The translations under genes were made by a program, and so were the position numbers. A stretch of DNA of 64,000 bases from Mediterranea sp. An20 (GTDB lineage Bacteria > Bacteroidota > Bacteroidia > Bacteroidales > Bacteroidaceae): contig NZ_NFJV01000001.1 of assembly GCF_002160055.1 (NCBI RefSeq), positions 62,001 through 126,000 on the forward strand, written 5' to 3'. Below are positions 8,171 to 16,560 of the stretch, piece after piece. The stretch's first letter is position 1. Each line of letters starts with the position of its first letter. The notes under the pieces are model-generated. The model did no database searches, was not told where the DNA came from, and was given only the letters and a program-made list of their open reading frames with translations.

Positions 8171-8809
8171 ATGAAAACCTTAGAAAGACTGTTTGCTGAA
8201 AAGCTACTGAAAATCAAAGCGATTAAGATTCAACCGGCCAATCCTTTCACGTGGGCGTCCGGCTGGAAGTCGCCTTTCTATTGCGACAACCGCAAGACAC
8301 TGTCCTATCCGTCGCTGCGCAGCTTCGTGAAAACGGAAATCACACGGCTGATTCTCGAACGCTTCGGACAGGCCGACGCCATTGCCGGCGTAGCCACCGG
8401 AGCCATTCCACAAGGCGCTTTGGTAGCCGACGCATTGAATCTGCCTTTTGTCTATGTGCGCTCCACCCCGAAAGACCACGGGCTGGAAAACCTCATTGAA
8501 GGCGAACTGCGACCGGGCATGAAGGTCGTAGTGGTAGAAGACCTTATCTCGACCGGAGGAAGCAGCCTGAAAGCCGTTGACGCCATCCGACGCGACGGCT
8601 GCGAAGTCATCGGCATGGTGGCAGCCTATACCTACGGATTCCCCGTGGCCGAAAAAGCATTCAAAGACGCCAAAGTATCACTGGTGACGCTCACCAACTA
8701 CGAGGCCGTGATGGATGTGGCACTACGCACCGGATACATCGAAGAACAGGACATCGAAACGCTGAACGAATGGCGCAAAGACCCTGCACACTGGGACGCT
8801 GCCAAATAA
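8171..8809 (+). CDS. pyrE: Orotate phosphoribosyltransferase
   Basis: Transfers the phosphoribosyl group of PRPP to orotate, giving OMP in pyrimidine synthesis. The 212-aa protein has the N-terminal substrate loop (FTWASGWKSPFYCDNRKTLSYP, about 27-48), the GVATGAIPQGALVA region and the PRPP motif VVVVEDLISTGGSSLKAVD (about 119-137). It is followed after 11 bp by the SRPBCC gene and then argH, an arrangement I associate with Bacteroides genomes. Confidence 0.96.
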   Translation: MKTLERLFAEKLLKIKAIKIQPANPFTWASGWKSPFYCDNRKTLSYPSLRSFVKTEITRLILERFGQADAIAGVATGAIPQGALVADALNLPFVYVRSTPKDHGLENLIEGELRPGMKVVVVEDLISTGGSSLKAVDAIRRDGCEVIGMVAAYTYGFPVAEKAFKDAKVSLVTLTNYEAVMDVALRTGYIEEQDIETLNEWRKDPAHWDAAK

Positions 8810-8820
8810 ACAACGAACGA

Positions 8821-9237
8821 ATGACGAAGTTTGAAAGCAGCATCAAGCACGTAGCAGCCACACAGGCGGCTGTATACGCCAAATTGTCCGACCTCAATAA
8901 TCTGGCACAAATCAAAGACCGACTGCCGGAAGACAAGGTGAAAAACCTCACTTTCGACGCAGATACGCTCAGCATGGACGTACCTCCCGCCGGAACCGTC
9001 ACCCTGCAGATTGTGGAACGTGAACCGGAGAAATGCATCAAGTTCGGAACCACGTCCTCGCCACTGCCCTTCAACCTCTGGATACAGATTCTGCCCGTCA
9101 GCGACACAGAGTGCAAAATGAAACTGACCATCGGCATGGAACTGAACCCGTTCATGAAGACCATGGTGCAGAAACCATTGCAGGAAGGACTGGAGAAAAT
9201 GGCCGACATGCTGGCGATGATCCCGTATAACTCATAA
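8821..9237 (+). CDS. SRPBCC (START-like) family protein
   Basis: A 138-aa cytosolic protein with the layout of a helix-grip SRPBCC fold. It starts TKFESSIKHVAATQAAVYAKLSDLNNLAQIKDRL, has beta-rich centre strands (VTLQIVEREPEKCIKFGT, FNLWIQILPVSDTECKMKLTIGMELN) and a long C-terminal helix (MVQKPLQEGLEKMADMLAMI). The fold usually binds a hydrophobic ligand; no catalytic residues can be assigned. The ATG at 8821 follows the pyrE stop by 11 bp, suggesting co-transcription; an upstream in-frame start at 8770 would overlap pyrE and was rejected. Confidence 0.8.
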   Translation: MTKFESSIKHVAATQAAVYAKLSDLNNLAQIKDRLPEDKVKNLTFDADTLSMDVPPAGTVTLQIVEREPEKCIKFGTTSSPLPFNLWIQILPVSDTECKMKLTIGMELNPFMKTMVQKPLQEGLEKMADMLAMIPYNS

Positions 9238-9384
9238 GACAAGAAAGAAAAAAGAGAAAAAGAAACAGCAGAAGACAAGCCGACTGTTCGCCACGCAAAG
9301 GCAGAACCGCCGGCTTTACTCTGCCGCTTCAAGCTCTCTTACATACCCCGCATACCCGATAACCCCTCTAAAAACAACACCAAC

Positions 9385-10725
9385 GTGGCTCTGAAACTTT
9401 GGGAAAAATCCGTCGAAATCAATAAAGACATCGAACGATTCACCGTGGGACGCGACCGCGAAATGGATCTCTACCTGGCGAAATATGACGTGCTGGGTTC
9501 TATGGCACATATCACCATGCTGGAAAGCATCGGACTGCTCACCAACGACGAACTGCAACGGCTGCTGGCGGAAATGAAGCTCATCTACGCCGAAGCCGAA
9601 CAAGGACGTTTCACCATCGAGGACGGCGTGGAAGACGTACACTCGCAGGTGGAACTGATGCTGACCCGGCGACTGGGCGACGTGGGCAAGAAAATACACA
9701 GCGGACGCTCGCGCAACGACCAGGTATTGCTCGACCTCAAGCTCTTCACACGTGCCCAAATCAAAGACATAGCCGAGGCGGTGCAGCAGCTCTTCGGCGT
9801 GCTCATACAGCAGAGCGAGGCCTACAAGGACGTGCTCATGCCGGGATATACGCACTTGCAGGTGGCCATGCCCTCGTCGTTCGGCTTGTGGTTCGGAGCG
9901 TATGCCGAAAGCCTGGTGGACGACATGATGTTCCTGCAGGCTGCCTACCGTCTGTGCAACCGCAACCCGCTGGGTTCGGCGGCAGGCTATGGCTCGTCGT
10001 TCCCGCTCAACCGCACGATGACTACCGAACTGCTGGGCTTCGACTCCATGAACTACAACGTGGTCTATGCACAGATGGGACGCGGCAAGATGGAACGAAA
10101 CGTGGCGTTCGCACTGGCTTCCATCGCCGGAACGCTGTCCAAACTGGCGTTCGACGCCTGCCTCTTCAACAGCCAGAACTTCGGCTTCGTGAAGCTGCCC
10201 GACGACTGCACCACCGGCTCCAGCATCATGCCGCACAAGAAGAACCCCGACGTGTTCGAACTGACCAGGGCCAAGTGCAACAAACTGCAGGCGCTGCCCC
10301 AGCAAATCATGATGATTGCCAACAACCTGCCATCGGGGTACTTCCGCGACCTGCAAATCATCAAGGAGGTATTCCTGCCTGCTTTCGACGAACTGAAGGA
10401 CTGCCTGCAGATGGTTACTTACATCATGCACGAAATCAAGGTGAACAAACACATCCTCGACGACCACCGCTACGACCCGATTTTCAGCGTCGAAGAAGTC
10501 AACCGCCTGGCACGCGAAGGCATGCCTTTCCGCGATGCCTACAAGAAAGTGGGGCTGGAGATTGAGGCGGGACAGTTCACGCCCGTCAAGGAAGTGCACC
10601 ACACGCACGAGGGCAGCATCGGCAACCTGTGCAACGACCGCATCACTGCTCTGATGCACGAGGTGACCGAGGGCTTCCACTTCGAGAGAATGGAGCAGGC
10701 CGAAAAAGCCTTGCTGGGCAGATAA
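9385..10725 (+). CDS. argH: Argininosuccinate lyase
   Basis: Cleaves argininosuccinate to arginine and fumarate, the last step of arginine synthesis. The 446-aa protein belongs to the fumarase/aspartase superfamily. It shows EDVHSQVELMLTRRLG, KIHSGRSRNDQVLLDLKLF, PGYTHLQVAMP and the superfamily signature GSSIMPHKKNPDVFE (about 282-296), which carries the catalytic Ser loop. The start is a GTG at 9385 (MALKLWEKS), chosen because it gives the usual N-terminus; no ATG fits upstream. A terminator-like hairpin follows at 10734. Confidence 0.96.
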   Translation: MALKLWEKSVEINKDIERFTVGRDREMDLYLAKYDVLGSMAHITMLESIGLLTNDELQRLLAEMKLIYAEAEQGRFTIEDGVEDVHSQVELMLTRRLGDVGKKIHSGRSRNDQVLLDLKLFTRAQIKDIAEAVQQLFGVLIQQSEAYKDVLMPGYTHLQVAMPSSFGLWFGAYAESLVDDMMFLQAAYRLCNRNPLGSAAGYGSSFPLNRTMTTELLGFDSMNYNVVYAQMGRGKMERNVAFALASIAGTLSKLAFDACLFNSQNFGFVKLPDDCTTGSSIMPHKKNPDVFELTRAKCNKLQALPQQIMMIANNLPSGYFRDLQIIKEVFLPAFDELKDCLQMVTYIMHEIKVNKHILDDHRYDPIFSVEEVNRLAREGMPFRDAYKKVGLEIEAGQFTPVKEVHHTHEGSIGNLCNDRITALMHEVTEGFHFERMEQAEKALLGR

Positions 10726-10733
10726 ATCTTGAC

Positions 10734-10760
10734 GGCGGGGAGGCTCTCCCTGCCCGTTTT
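10734..10760 (+). terminator. Rho-independent terminator after argH
   Basis: GGCGGGGAG / CTCCCTGCC form a nine-pair stem (one G-T pair) with a three-base loop, followed by CGTTTT. It lies 8 bp after the argH stop and ahead of the tRNA promoter. Confidence 0.75.
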
Positions 10761-10827
10761 CTTCAGACCGACGCCCCTTCTTTCGCCCCTCTTCGAGGCC
10801 GGGCATCATATTTATTTAAAGAAATAG

Positions 10828-10858
10828 TTGCCAGTAAACAGAAAACTTCCTATCTTTG
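10828..10858 (+). promoter_or_regulatory. Promoter of the tRNA-Gly/tRNA-Leu pair
   Basis: TTG at 10828-10830 and TATCTTTG at 10851-10858, separated by 20 nt, fit the Bacteroides sigma consensus very well. Transcription would start about a dozen bases before the tRNA-Gly 5' end at 10878. Confidence 0.82.
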
Positions 10859-10877
10859 CAGCCGTTCTTTAAGCCCT

Positions 10878-10950
<73 letters not shown>

Positions 10951-10966
10951 CATCTTCACAAGGTCC

Positions 10967-11051
10967 GCCCGGATGGTGGAATGGTAGACACGAAGGACTT
11001 AAAATCCTTTGGCCAGTAATGGCTGTGCGGGTTCAAGTCCCGCTCCGGGTA
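10967..11051 (+). tRNA. tRNA-Leu (TAA)
   Basis: An 85-nt class II tRNA. The acceptor arms GCCCGGA/TCCGGGT pair, and the anticodon stem AAGGA/TCCTT encloses CTTAAAA with anticodon TAA. The variable arm (GGCCAGTAATGGCTG region) is long, and the T arm GCGGG/CCCGC encloses TTCAAGT. The discriminator is A. It lies 16 bp after tRNA-Gly, so both are probably cut from one transcript. Confidence 0.96.
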
Positions 11052-11053
11052 CA

Positions 11054-11097
11054 GAAAGGACCAACCGTTATCCCATACGGTTGGTCCTTTCTTTTTT
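11054..11097. terminator. Strong bidirectional terminator after the tRNA genes
   Basis: A perfect 15-pair stem (arms 11054-11068 and 11077-11091, GAAAGGACCAACCGT and its complement) with an 8-base loop is followed by a run of T on the plus strand. It ends the tRNA transcript and lies just past the stop of the facing rhodanese gene, so it can serve both strands. Confidence 0.92.
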
Positions 11098-11483
11098 CAC
11101 TTCTCCACGTCGCCCCCTGCCGCCTGCCAGCCCTGGAAGCCGGTGGCAAGTTCGTACACCCGGTAGCCCGACCGGGTAAGCACCTCTGCCGCCTTCTTGC
11201 TGCGCTTGCCGCTGCGGCAATACACAGCCACGGGACGGTCTTTCTGCAAGAGCGAGTCGGCCATCGGGGCAAACTGGCTGTCGAGCACATTGATGTTGAG
11301 ACTGCCGGGGATATGCCCTTCGGTGTATTCGGCGGTAGTGCGCACATCGAGACGCTGCACGGAGGGGTCGTCTATCAGGCTCCGGAAGTCGTCGACGGAG
11401 AGAGTTTCAAAGCCGCCGGGTTGTTGCTGGCAGGCCCACAGAAAGGCAAGGACGGCCCCCAGCACGGTAAGAATGGTTTTCAT
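11097..11483 (-). CDS. Rhodanese-like domain lipoprotein
   Basis: A 128-aa exported protein. The N-terminus (MKTILTVLGAVLAFLWAC) is a lipoprotein signal with the lipobox Cys about residue 18. One rhodanese domain follows (about 27-125), with LDVRTTAEYTEGHIPGSLNIN and the active-site loop VYCRSGKRS, in which the Cys would carry the persulfide. The substrate of such periplasmic single-domain rhodaneses is not known. The ATG at 11483 is preferred to a TTG six bases upstream. It lies 38 bp after the NigD-like gene on the same strand and may be the last gene of that run. Confidence 0.85.
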   Translation of the reverse strand: MKTILTVLGAVLAFLWACQQQPGGFETLSVDDFRSLIDDPSVQRLDVRTTAEYTEGHIPGSLNINVLDSQFAPMADSLLQKDRPVAVYCRSGKRSKKAAEVLTRSGYRVYELATGFQGWQAAGGDVEK

Positions 11484-11521
11484 ATTCAATTCAATAAAAT
11501 CTGCTTGTATCTTGCCTGCGG

Positions 11522-12217
11522 CTACCGCCGGGGCAGGTAATTGAACGTATAAGTTTCCGTCTCATCCTCCTCGTTTTGCAGGCTGAACCGGACGGTAAGC
11601 GATTCGGTCTGGTCTGTAATATAGGAGCAGAGCGGTACGGAGAGATAAGCACGGCGCGTGTAATACGGTGGGTCGTCGGCGGCATCGTGGTAAAGCGTCA
11701 GCGCAACCTCCCGGTGTGCCTCCTCCTCCCCGCCTTCCACCTTGTCTTCTACGAAATGAAAGGCATGCGCCGCATCCGTCCCCTTGATTTCCAGCACCAC
11801 GTTCAGGTAGTCCAGCCCCATCCAGATGCTCAGCACCGAAGCGGGGTCGGTCTTCACCCCTCCGGCAAAAGCTGCGGCAGGCTGGGGCACGGGCGACACC
11901 ACCGTGCTGGCCGAATAAAGCAGGACGCCCGTCGTGTCGCCGTTGTCGGCAAGCTCGCAGGCATAGTTGGCAATGATGCGCAGGGTAGAGTCGGCGGCAC
12001 GGTTGGGCGCGGTCACCTCGTTGAGCACCGCATAAAGCCCTCCCCCGTCGGTCAGCACCGTTTCCAGCGTGCCGGCAGAGTTGCTGCGAGCCGTCAGATA
12101 CTCCAGGCTGACCGACGGATAGTGGTAGTCGTCGTCGCTACATGCCGCCCAGAGCAGCAAGGCCGCGGGCAGCATCAGGAGTTTTCGCAAAGAGCCGTGC
12201 ATTTTTCTCATCTTCAC
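11522..12217 (-). CDS. NigD-like lipoprotein
   Basis: A 231-aa lipoprotein. The signal peptide ends in LLLWAAC, placing the lipidated Cys about residue 26, followed by the acidic SDDDYHYPSVSLEY. The mature protein has two beta-rich parts, a small N-terminal barrel-like part (VLTDGGGLYAVLNE...TLRIIANYACEL) and a C-terminal part (LNVVLEIKGTD...TFNYLPR), as in NigD-like proteins. The family is named from a Prevotella bacteriocin cluster but is widespread in Bacteroidetes with no known function. The start overlaps the stop of the acyltransferase gene by 4 bp. Confidence 0.75.
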   Translation of the reverse strand: MKMRKMHGSLRKLLMLPAALLLWAACSDDDYHYPSVSLEYLTARSNSAGTLETVLTDGGGLYAVLNEVTAPNRAADSTLRIIANYACELADNGDTTGVLLYSASTVVSPVPQPAAAFAGGVKTDPASVLSIWMGLDYLNVVLEIKGTDAAHAFHFVEDKVEGGEEEAHREVALTLYHDAADDPPYYTRRAYLSVPLCSYITDQTESLTVRFSLQNEEDETETYTFNYLPRR

Positions 12218-13359
12218 AAACTTAACTGGTTACGCAAGGGGTTGGCATACATCTCCAGAAGTTTCCCGCGCAAGAAGTCATCGTCTTTGCCAGGCAGGTC
12301 GATGCGCCCCAACTGGCGGTCAATGTAAGCAGTGAACCGCTGGCGGTCGTCGGCCGTATAATGCGCGGCGAATCGGTTTCCCCCCTCCAGCAGGTCGGCC
12401 GCCACGTAGTTGTTGGGATAGAGTCGGTAATTGGCAAAGATGCCCCGGTCTATCAGTCCTGCCACGCGGGCGAAGAGTTCCTGTTTGGGCAGCGCGGGGT
12501 CCAGGCGTTCCAGCTGCTCATTGAGGCAAGGTGCGGTGCAGAAGTGTACGTGCCCCTTCCATCCCATCAGTCCCGTCTGCATGTTCAGCAGGTCGTCGGC
12601 GGTGGTTTTCTTGTAGTCGGGGTTATCGCGCTTCATCTGGAATTCCTTGGCCTTGAGATAGTCGCAGGGGTCAAACTCGTAAGAGATGGCCAGCGGCACG
12701 ATGTTCATCTCCTTCAGCCGGCTGATGACATCGCCTTCGCCCGCCATGGCAAACATCTTGAGGATGCTCTCCTGTGTGCGGTCGTTGGAGTCTTTGGCAC
12801 GTCCTTCGCGCTGTGCAATCCAGATAGACTGGTGTTTGAGCCCGATGGTATAGTGCATGTATCTCGACATGCGTGCCGACGCCTCCAGCATCTGTCGCAT
12901 GGTCAGCGCCCGCTGCACGATGAACGACTTGTTGATGCGCACCAGTTTCTTAATCCAGGGGTAGATGAGCAGGTTGTCGCCGATGGCAATCTCGACCGTA
13001 TTCAGCCCCTTTTCCACCAGCATCAACGAGAGGAATCCGGAGTCGAGCACGATGTCGCGGTGGTTGGACACATAAGTATACGCCTTTCCCTCGTCGGCCA
13101 AGGATGAATTGTCGAGCGTCACTCCCAACGTAGCCTCCCGTATGATTCTCTTCAGGAAATCATAGCAGAAATCTACCTGGAATTGCAGTTTGCTCTTGCA
13201 CATACGCATCCTGGATGCCAGCACGTCGAAAGGCACGCCGGGAAGGGCCAGTTCCAGCACATGACGGAAGGCGGGGTCGGCAATCAGTTCTTCGAATACG
13301 GCGGGCAGTTCCTCGTCGTAATAAGGGCGGATTTCGTCAAATTCTTCGTACATGTTCAT
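12214..13359 (-). CDS. PlsC-like lysophospholipid acyltransferase
   Basis: A 381-aa protein of the glycerophosphate acyltransferase superfamily. The acceptor block YVSNHRDIVLDSGFL (about residues 94-108) corresponds to acyltransferase motif I, with the catalytic His-Asp pair. Later blocks include IYPWIKKLVRINKSFIVQR, HQSIWIAQREGRAKD (motif III-like, EGR) and MNIVPLAISYEFDPCD (motif IV-like). It probably acylates a lipid precursor at the inner membrane; the exact acceptor is unknown. It lies between ddl (45 bp upstream) and the NigD-like gene in a minus-strand run. Confidence 0.8.
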   Translation of the reverse strand: MNMYEEFDEIRPYYDEELPAVFEELIADPAFRHVLELALPGVPFDVLASRMRMCKSKLQFQVDFCYDFLKRIIREATLGVTLDNSSLADEGKAYTYVSNHRDIVLDSGFLSLMLVEKGLNTVEIAIGDNLLIYPWIKKLVRINKSFIVQRALTMRQMLEASARMSRYMHYTIGLKHQSIWIAQREGRAKDSNDRTQESILKMFAMAGEGDVISRLKEMNIVPLAISYEFDPCDYLKAKEFQMKRDNPDYKKTTADDLLNMQTGLMGWKGHVHFCTAPCLNEQLERLDPALPKQELFARVAGLIDRGIFANYRLYPNNYVAADLLEGGNRFAAHYTADDRQRFTAYIDRQLGRIDLPGKDDDFLRGKLLEMYANPLRNQLSL

Positions 13360-13360
13360 T

Positions 13361-13383
13361 GATGGTTAATGGTTAATGGTCAG
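13361..13383. repeat. Short TTAATGG tandem repeat between ddl and the acyltransferase
   Basis: Two to three copies of the GGTTAAT heptamer, the same unit as the longer array at 1838-1871. It is non-coding. Confidence 0.6.
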
Positions 13384-13404
13384 TGGTAGTCGGCGACGCT
13401 ACGG

Positions 13405-14376
13405 TCAGCCCTGCTCGATGATGTCGGTCATCACGTCGCTGATGTCCAGTCCGGCGGCGCGCACCTGCTGTGGTATGAAGCTGGTGGCAGTCATGCCGGG
13501 CGTGGTGTTCACGTCAATCAGGTTGATTTTAGAGCCCTCGGTGATGATGTAATCCACGCGTATCAGTCCGGCGGCCCCCACGATGTCATAGACGGCCGAG
13601 GTGAGTTTCTGCACACGTTCGCTCAGTTCATCGGGGATTCGTGCAGGCGTAATCTCGTCGGAGTCGCCGCAATACTTCGCGTCGTAGTCAAAATACTCGT
13701 GGTGCGAGACGACCTCCGTGACGGGGAAAGTCACCGCATGCTGCTTGGTCTTGTAGCATCCGCAGGTCACCTCCGTGCCGTCCAGGAACGCCTCTACCAA
13801 CACCTCATCAGCCTCGGCAAAAGCCTTGGCGATGGCCGGTTGGATTTGTGCGGGCGTATTCACCCGGCTTACTCCGAAGCTGGAGCCTCCCAGGTTGGGT
13901 TTGACGAAGCAGGGCAGTCCGATTTTCTGCACCACGTCCTCGTCGGCGATGCCCTGTCCGCGGCGCAGGAGCAGCGATTCGGCGATGCGCACGCCGAACC
14001 CCTTGAGATACTGGTTGCAGACAAACTTGTTGTAGGTGAGGGCCGAAGCCATCACTCCGCAGCCGGAGTAAGGCAGGCGGAGCATGTCGAAATAGCCCTG
14101 CAGCCGTCCGTCTTCGCCGGGCGTGCCGTGGATGGTGATGTAGGCATAATCGAACCGCGTCTTTTCTCCTGCCAGCGTGAAGCTGAAGTCGTTGCGGTCG
14201 ACAGGCGTTGTGCCGCCTCCCGGCAGTTGCACGTGCCAGTCGGTGCCGTGCATCACGACGATATAAGAGATGTACCTGTCCTTGTCGAGAAAGGATTCGA
14301 TACCTTGCGCGCTGCGCAGGGAAACTTCATACTCGGAGGTGTCTCCTCCGGCCACAATAGCAATCGTACGTTTCAT
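13405..14376 (-). CDS. ddl: D-alanine--D-alanine ligase
   Basis: ATP-grasp ligase that makes the D-Ala-D-Ala dipeptide of peptidoglycan. The 323-aa product shows AIVAGGDTSEYEVSLRSA (about 5-22), HGTPGEDGRLQGYFD (about 85-99), PCFVKPNLGGSSFGVSRV (ATP-binding region, about 148-165) and the metal-binding end LIDVNTTPGMTATSFIPQQ (about 290-308). Its ATG overlaps the stop of the upstream pseudouridine synthase gene by 4 bp, which suggests translational coupling. Confidence 0.96.
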   Translation of the reverse strand: MKRTIAIVAGGDTSEYEVSLRSAQGIESFLDKDRYISYIVVMHGTDWHVQLPGGGTTPVDRNDFSFTLAGEKTRFDYAYITIHGTPGEDGRLQGYFDMLRLPYSGCGVMASALTYNKFVCNQYLKGFGVRIAESLLLRRGQGIADEDVVQKIGLPCFVKPNLGGSSFGVSRVNTPAQIQPAIAKAFAEADEVLVEAFLDGTEVTCGCYKTKQHAVTFPVTEVVSHHEYFDYDAKYCGDSDEITPARIPDELSERVQKLTSAVYDIVGAAGLIRVDYIITEGSKINLIDVNTTPGMTATSFIPQQVRAAGLDISDVMTDIIEQG

Positions 14377-15461
14377 ACTGAATCTCTGTTACTGATATAG
14401 CCTCGCCATTTGTCGACCAAGGCAGTCATGTCGGGAGGAACGGGACAGGTGAAGTCCATCTCCTCGCCCGTGACGGGGTGTTTGAATCCCAGCGTCATGG
14501 CATGCAGTGCCTGCCGCGGACAGATGTCGAAGCAGTTGTTGACAAACTGTTTATATTTGGCGAAACGGGTGCCCCTCAGGATTTCGTGGCCCCCGTAGCG
14601 TGAATCGTTGAAGAGAGTGTGTCCGATGTGTTTCATGTGTACGCGAATCTGGTGCGTGCGTCCTGTTTCGAGCACACACTCCACCAAGGTGACGTAGCCC
14701 AGCCGTTCCATCACGCGGTAGTGTGTGACGGCATGCCGTCCCTCTCCTTCGGGCAGGACGGTCATCAGCATGCGGTCCTTCGGGTCTCGTCCGATGTTGG
14801 CGCAGATGGTTCCTTCGTCTTGCTCTACGATGCCCCACACCAAGGCACGGTAGCGTCGCCGGGTAGTTTTGTGCAGGAATTGGTTGCCGAGGCAAGTCTT
14901 GGCGTCGGGTGTTTTTGCCACGACGAGCAGTCCGGACGTATCCTTGTCGATGCGGTGTACGAGTCCCACGTGAGGGTCGTTGGCATCGTAGCGGGGGTTG
15001 TCCTTCAGGTGCCAGGCGATGGCGTTGACCAGCGTGCCGTGCCAGTTTCCATGTCCGGGATGCACCACGAGCCCCGCCGGTTTATTGACCACGAGCAAGT
15101 CGTCGTCTTCGTAGACCACCTCAAGCGGAATGTCTTCGGGGATAATGTCGTTGTCGTAAGGCGGCCGGTCCATCGAGAGTGTGATGACATCGAGCGGCTT
15201 CACCTTGTAGCTGCACTTCACGGGCCGTCCGTTGGCCAGGACAAACCCCGCGTCGGCAGCCTTCTGTATGCGGTTGCGCGAGGCGTTGGTGATACGGTCG
15301 AAGAGATATTTGTCTACACGCACCATCTCCTGCCCCTTGTCCACCACCACGCGGAAGTGTTCGTAGAGTTGCGTTCCGTCGCCTGCGGCGGCAGGCTCCA
15401 GTTCGTCCAGTTCATCGTCCGTCAGTTCGTCCTGTCGGCCGGCTAATTCTTCCTCCATCAT
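14373..15461 (-). CDS. RluA-family 23S rRNA pseudouridine synthase (RluD-like)
   Basis: Isomerises uridine to pseudouridine in rRNA. The 362-aa protein has an acidic N-terminus, an S4 RNA-binding domain (about 45-105, VRVDKYLFDRITNASRNRIQKAADAGFVLANG) and the catalytic domain, with LVHRIDKDTSGLLVVAKT carrying the catalytic Asp (HRIDKDTSG) near residue 170. ETGRTHQIRVHMKHIGHTLFNDSRYGG is the second family signature. RluD (23S helix 69) is the most likely role, but RluC-type specificity cannot be excluded. It lies 30 bp after the PASTA gene. Confidence 0.92.
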   Translation of the reverse strand: MMEEELAGRQDELTDDELDELEPAAAGDGTQLYEHFRVVVDKGQEMVRVDKYLFDRITNASRNRIQKAADAGFVLANGRPVKCSYKVKPLDVITLSMDRPPYDNDIIPEDIPLEVVYEDDDLLVVNKPAGLVVHPGHGNWHGTLVNAIAWHLKDNPRYDANDPHVGLVHRIDKDTSGLLVVAKTPDAKTCLGNQFLHKTTRRRYRALVWGIVEQDEGTICANIGRDPKDRMLMTVLPEGEGRHAVTHYRVMERLGYVTLVECVLETGRTHQIRVHMKHIGHTLFNDSRYGGHEILRGTRFAKYKQFVNNCFDICPRQALHAMTLGFKHPVTGEEMDFTCPVPPDMTALVDKWRGYISNRDSV

Positions 15462-15491
15462 TTTTTCTTTCTTCGTTCTTCACTCCACCCG

Positions 15492-16142
15492 TCAGAACCA
15501 CGACTCATCGGCCGCCCCCGTCGTCTGTTGCTGTCGTTGCAAGCCCATAGAGTCGGTTGCCAAGGTCTCGGGCATGATTTCGGTATGTTCCAATCCGTCG
15601 CCCACGACGATGGTCAGATAGGCACCCTGCGGCACCTTCTCCTTGAAGTCGAGCACTCGTCCTTCGCACTTCACGCCATACACCCAGTCTTTCTCGCCGG
15701 GCACGGTATCGTTGGGCATCAGTTTGAATCCGGCAGCCAGGAGCCGTGCTTCAGCCTCTCGCAGAGAGCTGTTGTCGGCCACGTCGGGCAGTTCCACCAA
15801 GGGCACGTTGCTGGTGTTGACGGTCAGGTAGACGATTCGTCCGCGCTTCACGCGCTGGTTGACGGCGGGCCGGTATTCGAGCACACAGCCCGGCGGGAGC
15901 GTCTTGACGTAGGTCGAGTCTGCCACCACGCTTTGCAGTCCGTCTGCCGCGAGTATTTTCTGCGCCTCGGCCACGGGTTTGTGTTTCACGTCGGGCACCG
16001 TCACCGCTTCGCCGTGGTGCGTATAAGCGTCCAGCCACCTGAGGGTAGCTATCACCAGGATGGTCAGCACGACGGGCATGGCCAGCAGGTTGAGCCAGAA
16101 AAAGCGGTTGGCGCGGAAGGAGAAAAATTCTTTAATCGTCAT
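15492..16142 (-). CDS. PASTA-domain membrane protein
   Basis: A 216-aa single-pass membrane protein: a short cytoplasmic start (MTIKEFFSFRANRFF), one membrane segment (WLNLLAMPVVLTILVIATLRWL, about 16-37), then about three PASTA-like repeats outside (VTVPDVKHKPVAEAQKILAADGL; LVELPDVADNSSLREAEARLLAAGF; a shorter last one). PASTA units bind cell-wall fragments in penicillin-binding proteins and Ser/Thr kinases, but no catalytic domain is attached here. The ATG at 16142 is chosen over a GTG at 16172 because a TATCTTTG promoter element occupies 16172-16179. It leads the run with the pseudouridine synthase and ddl. Confidence 0.85.
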   Translation of the reverse strand: MTIKEFFSFRANRFFWLNLLAMPVVLTILVIATLRWLDAYTHHGEAVTVPDVKHKPVAEAQKILAADGLQSVVADSTYVKTLPPGCVLEYRPAVNQRVKRGRIVYLTVNTSNVPLVELPDVADNSSLREAEARLLAAGFKLMPNDTVPGEKDWVYGVKCEGRVLDFKEKVPQGAYLTIVVGDGLEHTEIMPETLATDSMGLQRQQQTTGAADESWF

Positions 16143-16171
16143 AATCTGTCTCTGCGTTGAGTTATGCGCCA

Positions 16172-16179
16172 CAAAGATA
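16172..16179 (-). promoter_or_regulatory. -7 element of the PASTA-rluD-ddl transcript
   Basis: The minus strand reads TATCTTTG 30 nt upstream of the ATG at 16142. It overlaps the alternative GTG start at 16172 and so decides the start. No clear TTG box is at the ideal distance. Confidence 0.6.
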
Positions 16180-16190
16180 CGGATTATAAT

Positions 16191-16560
16191 GAAGAATGAA
16201 GAACGAAGAACGAAGAATTTCGCATTTCACCCGTCAGACAAGGGATGCCGGGCCGGCACGCAGGACAACAGTCCTCCGGTTCACGGTCTCGCCGGGATAA
16301 GCCCATGTCTGAGTAAAATCCGATTGATTACTCAGCCTGCTTTAAAGATACACAGCACATACGATTGCCTACACTATGACAGAGGTAGCACACCAGCAGG
16401 CTGAAATGACAATTGGGGCACAAGACACCCCGAACGGGATTCCACCTCCACATAGTCCGTCCCGTACAGTCCGAAAATATCGGCATCGGAGGGAGCGTGC
16501 GGGGAAACATTCCCGTCACCACGCCCCACCCCTGCGCCAATATGAGAATTTAAACAGACC
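16191..16560. other. Non-coding region with a GAAGAAC tandem repeat
   Basis: The first 27 bases are repeated GAAGAA(C/T)-type heptamers (16191-16217). The rest contains no gene with a plausible start. A CGATTGATTACT motif at 16320-16331 resembles the end of the 195-bp repeats at 3.6 and 47.4 kb, so a decayed fragment of that element is possible. Nothing else was recognised. Confidence 0.45.
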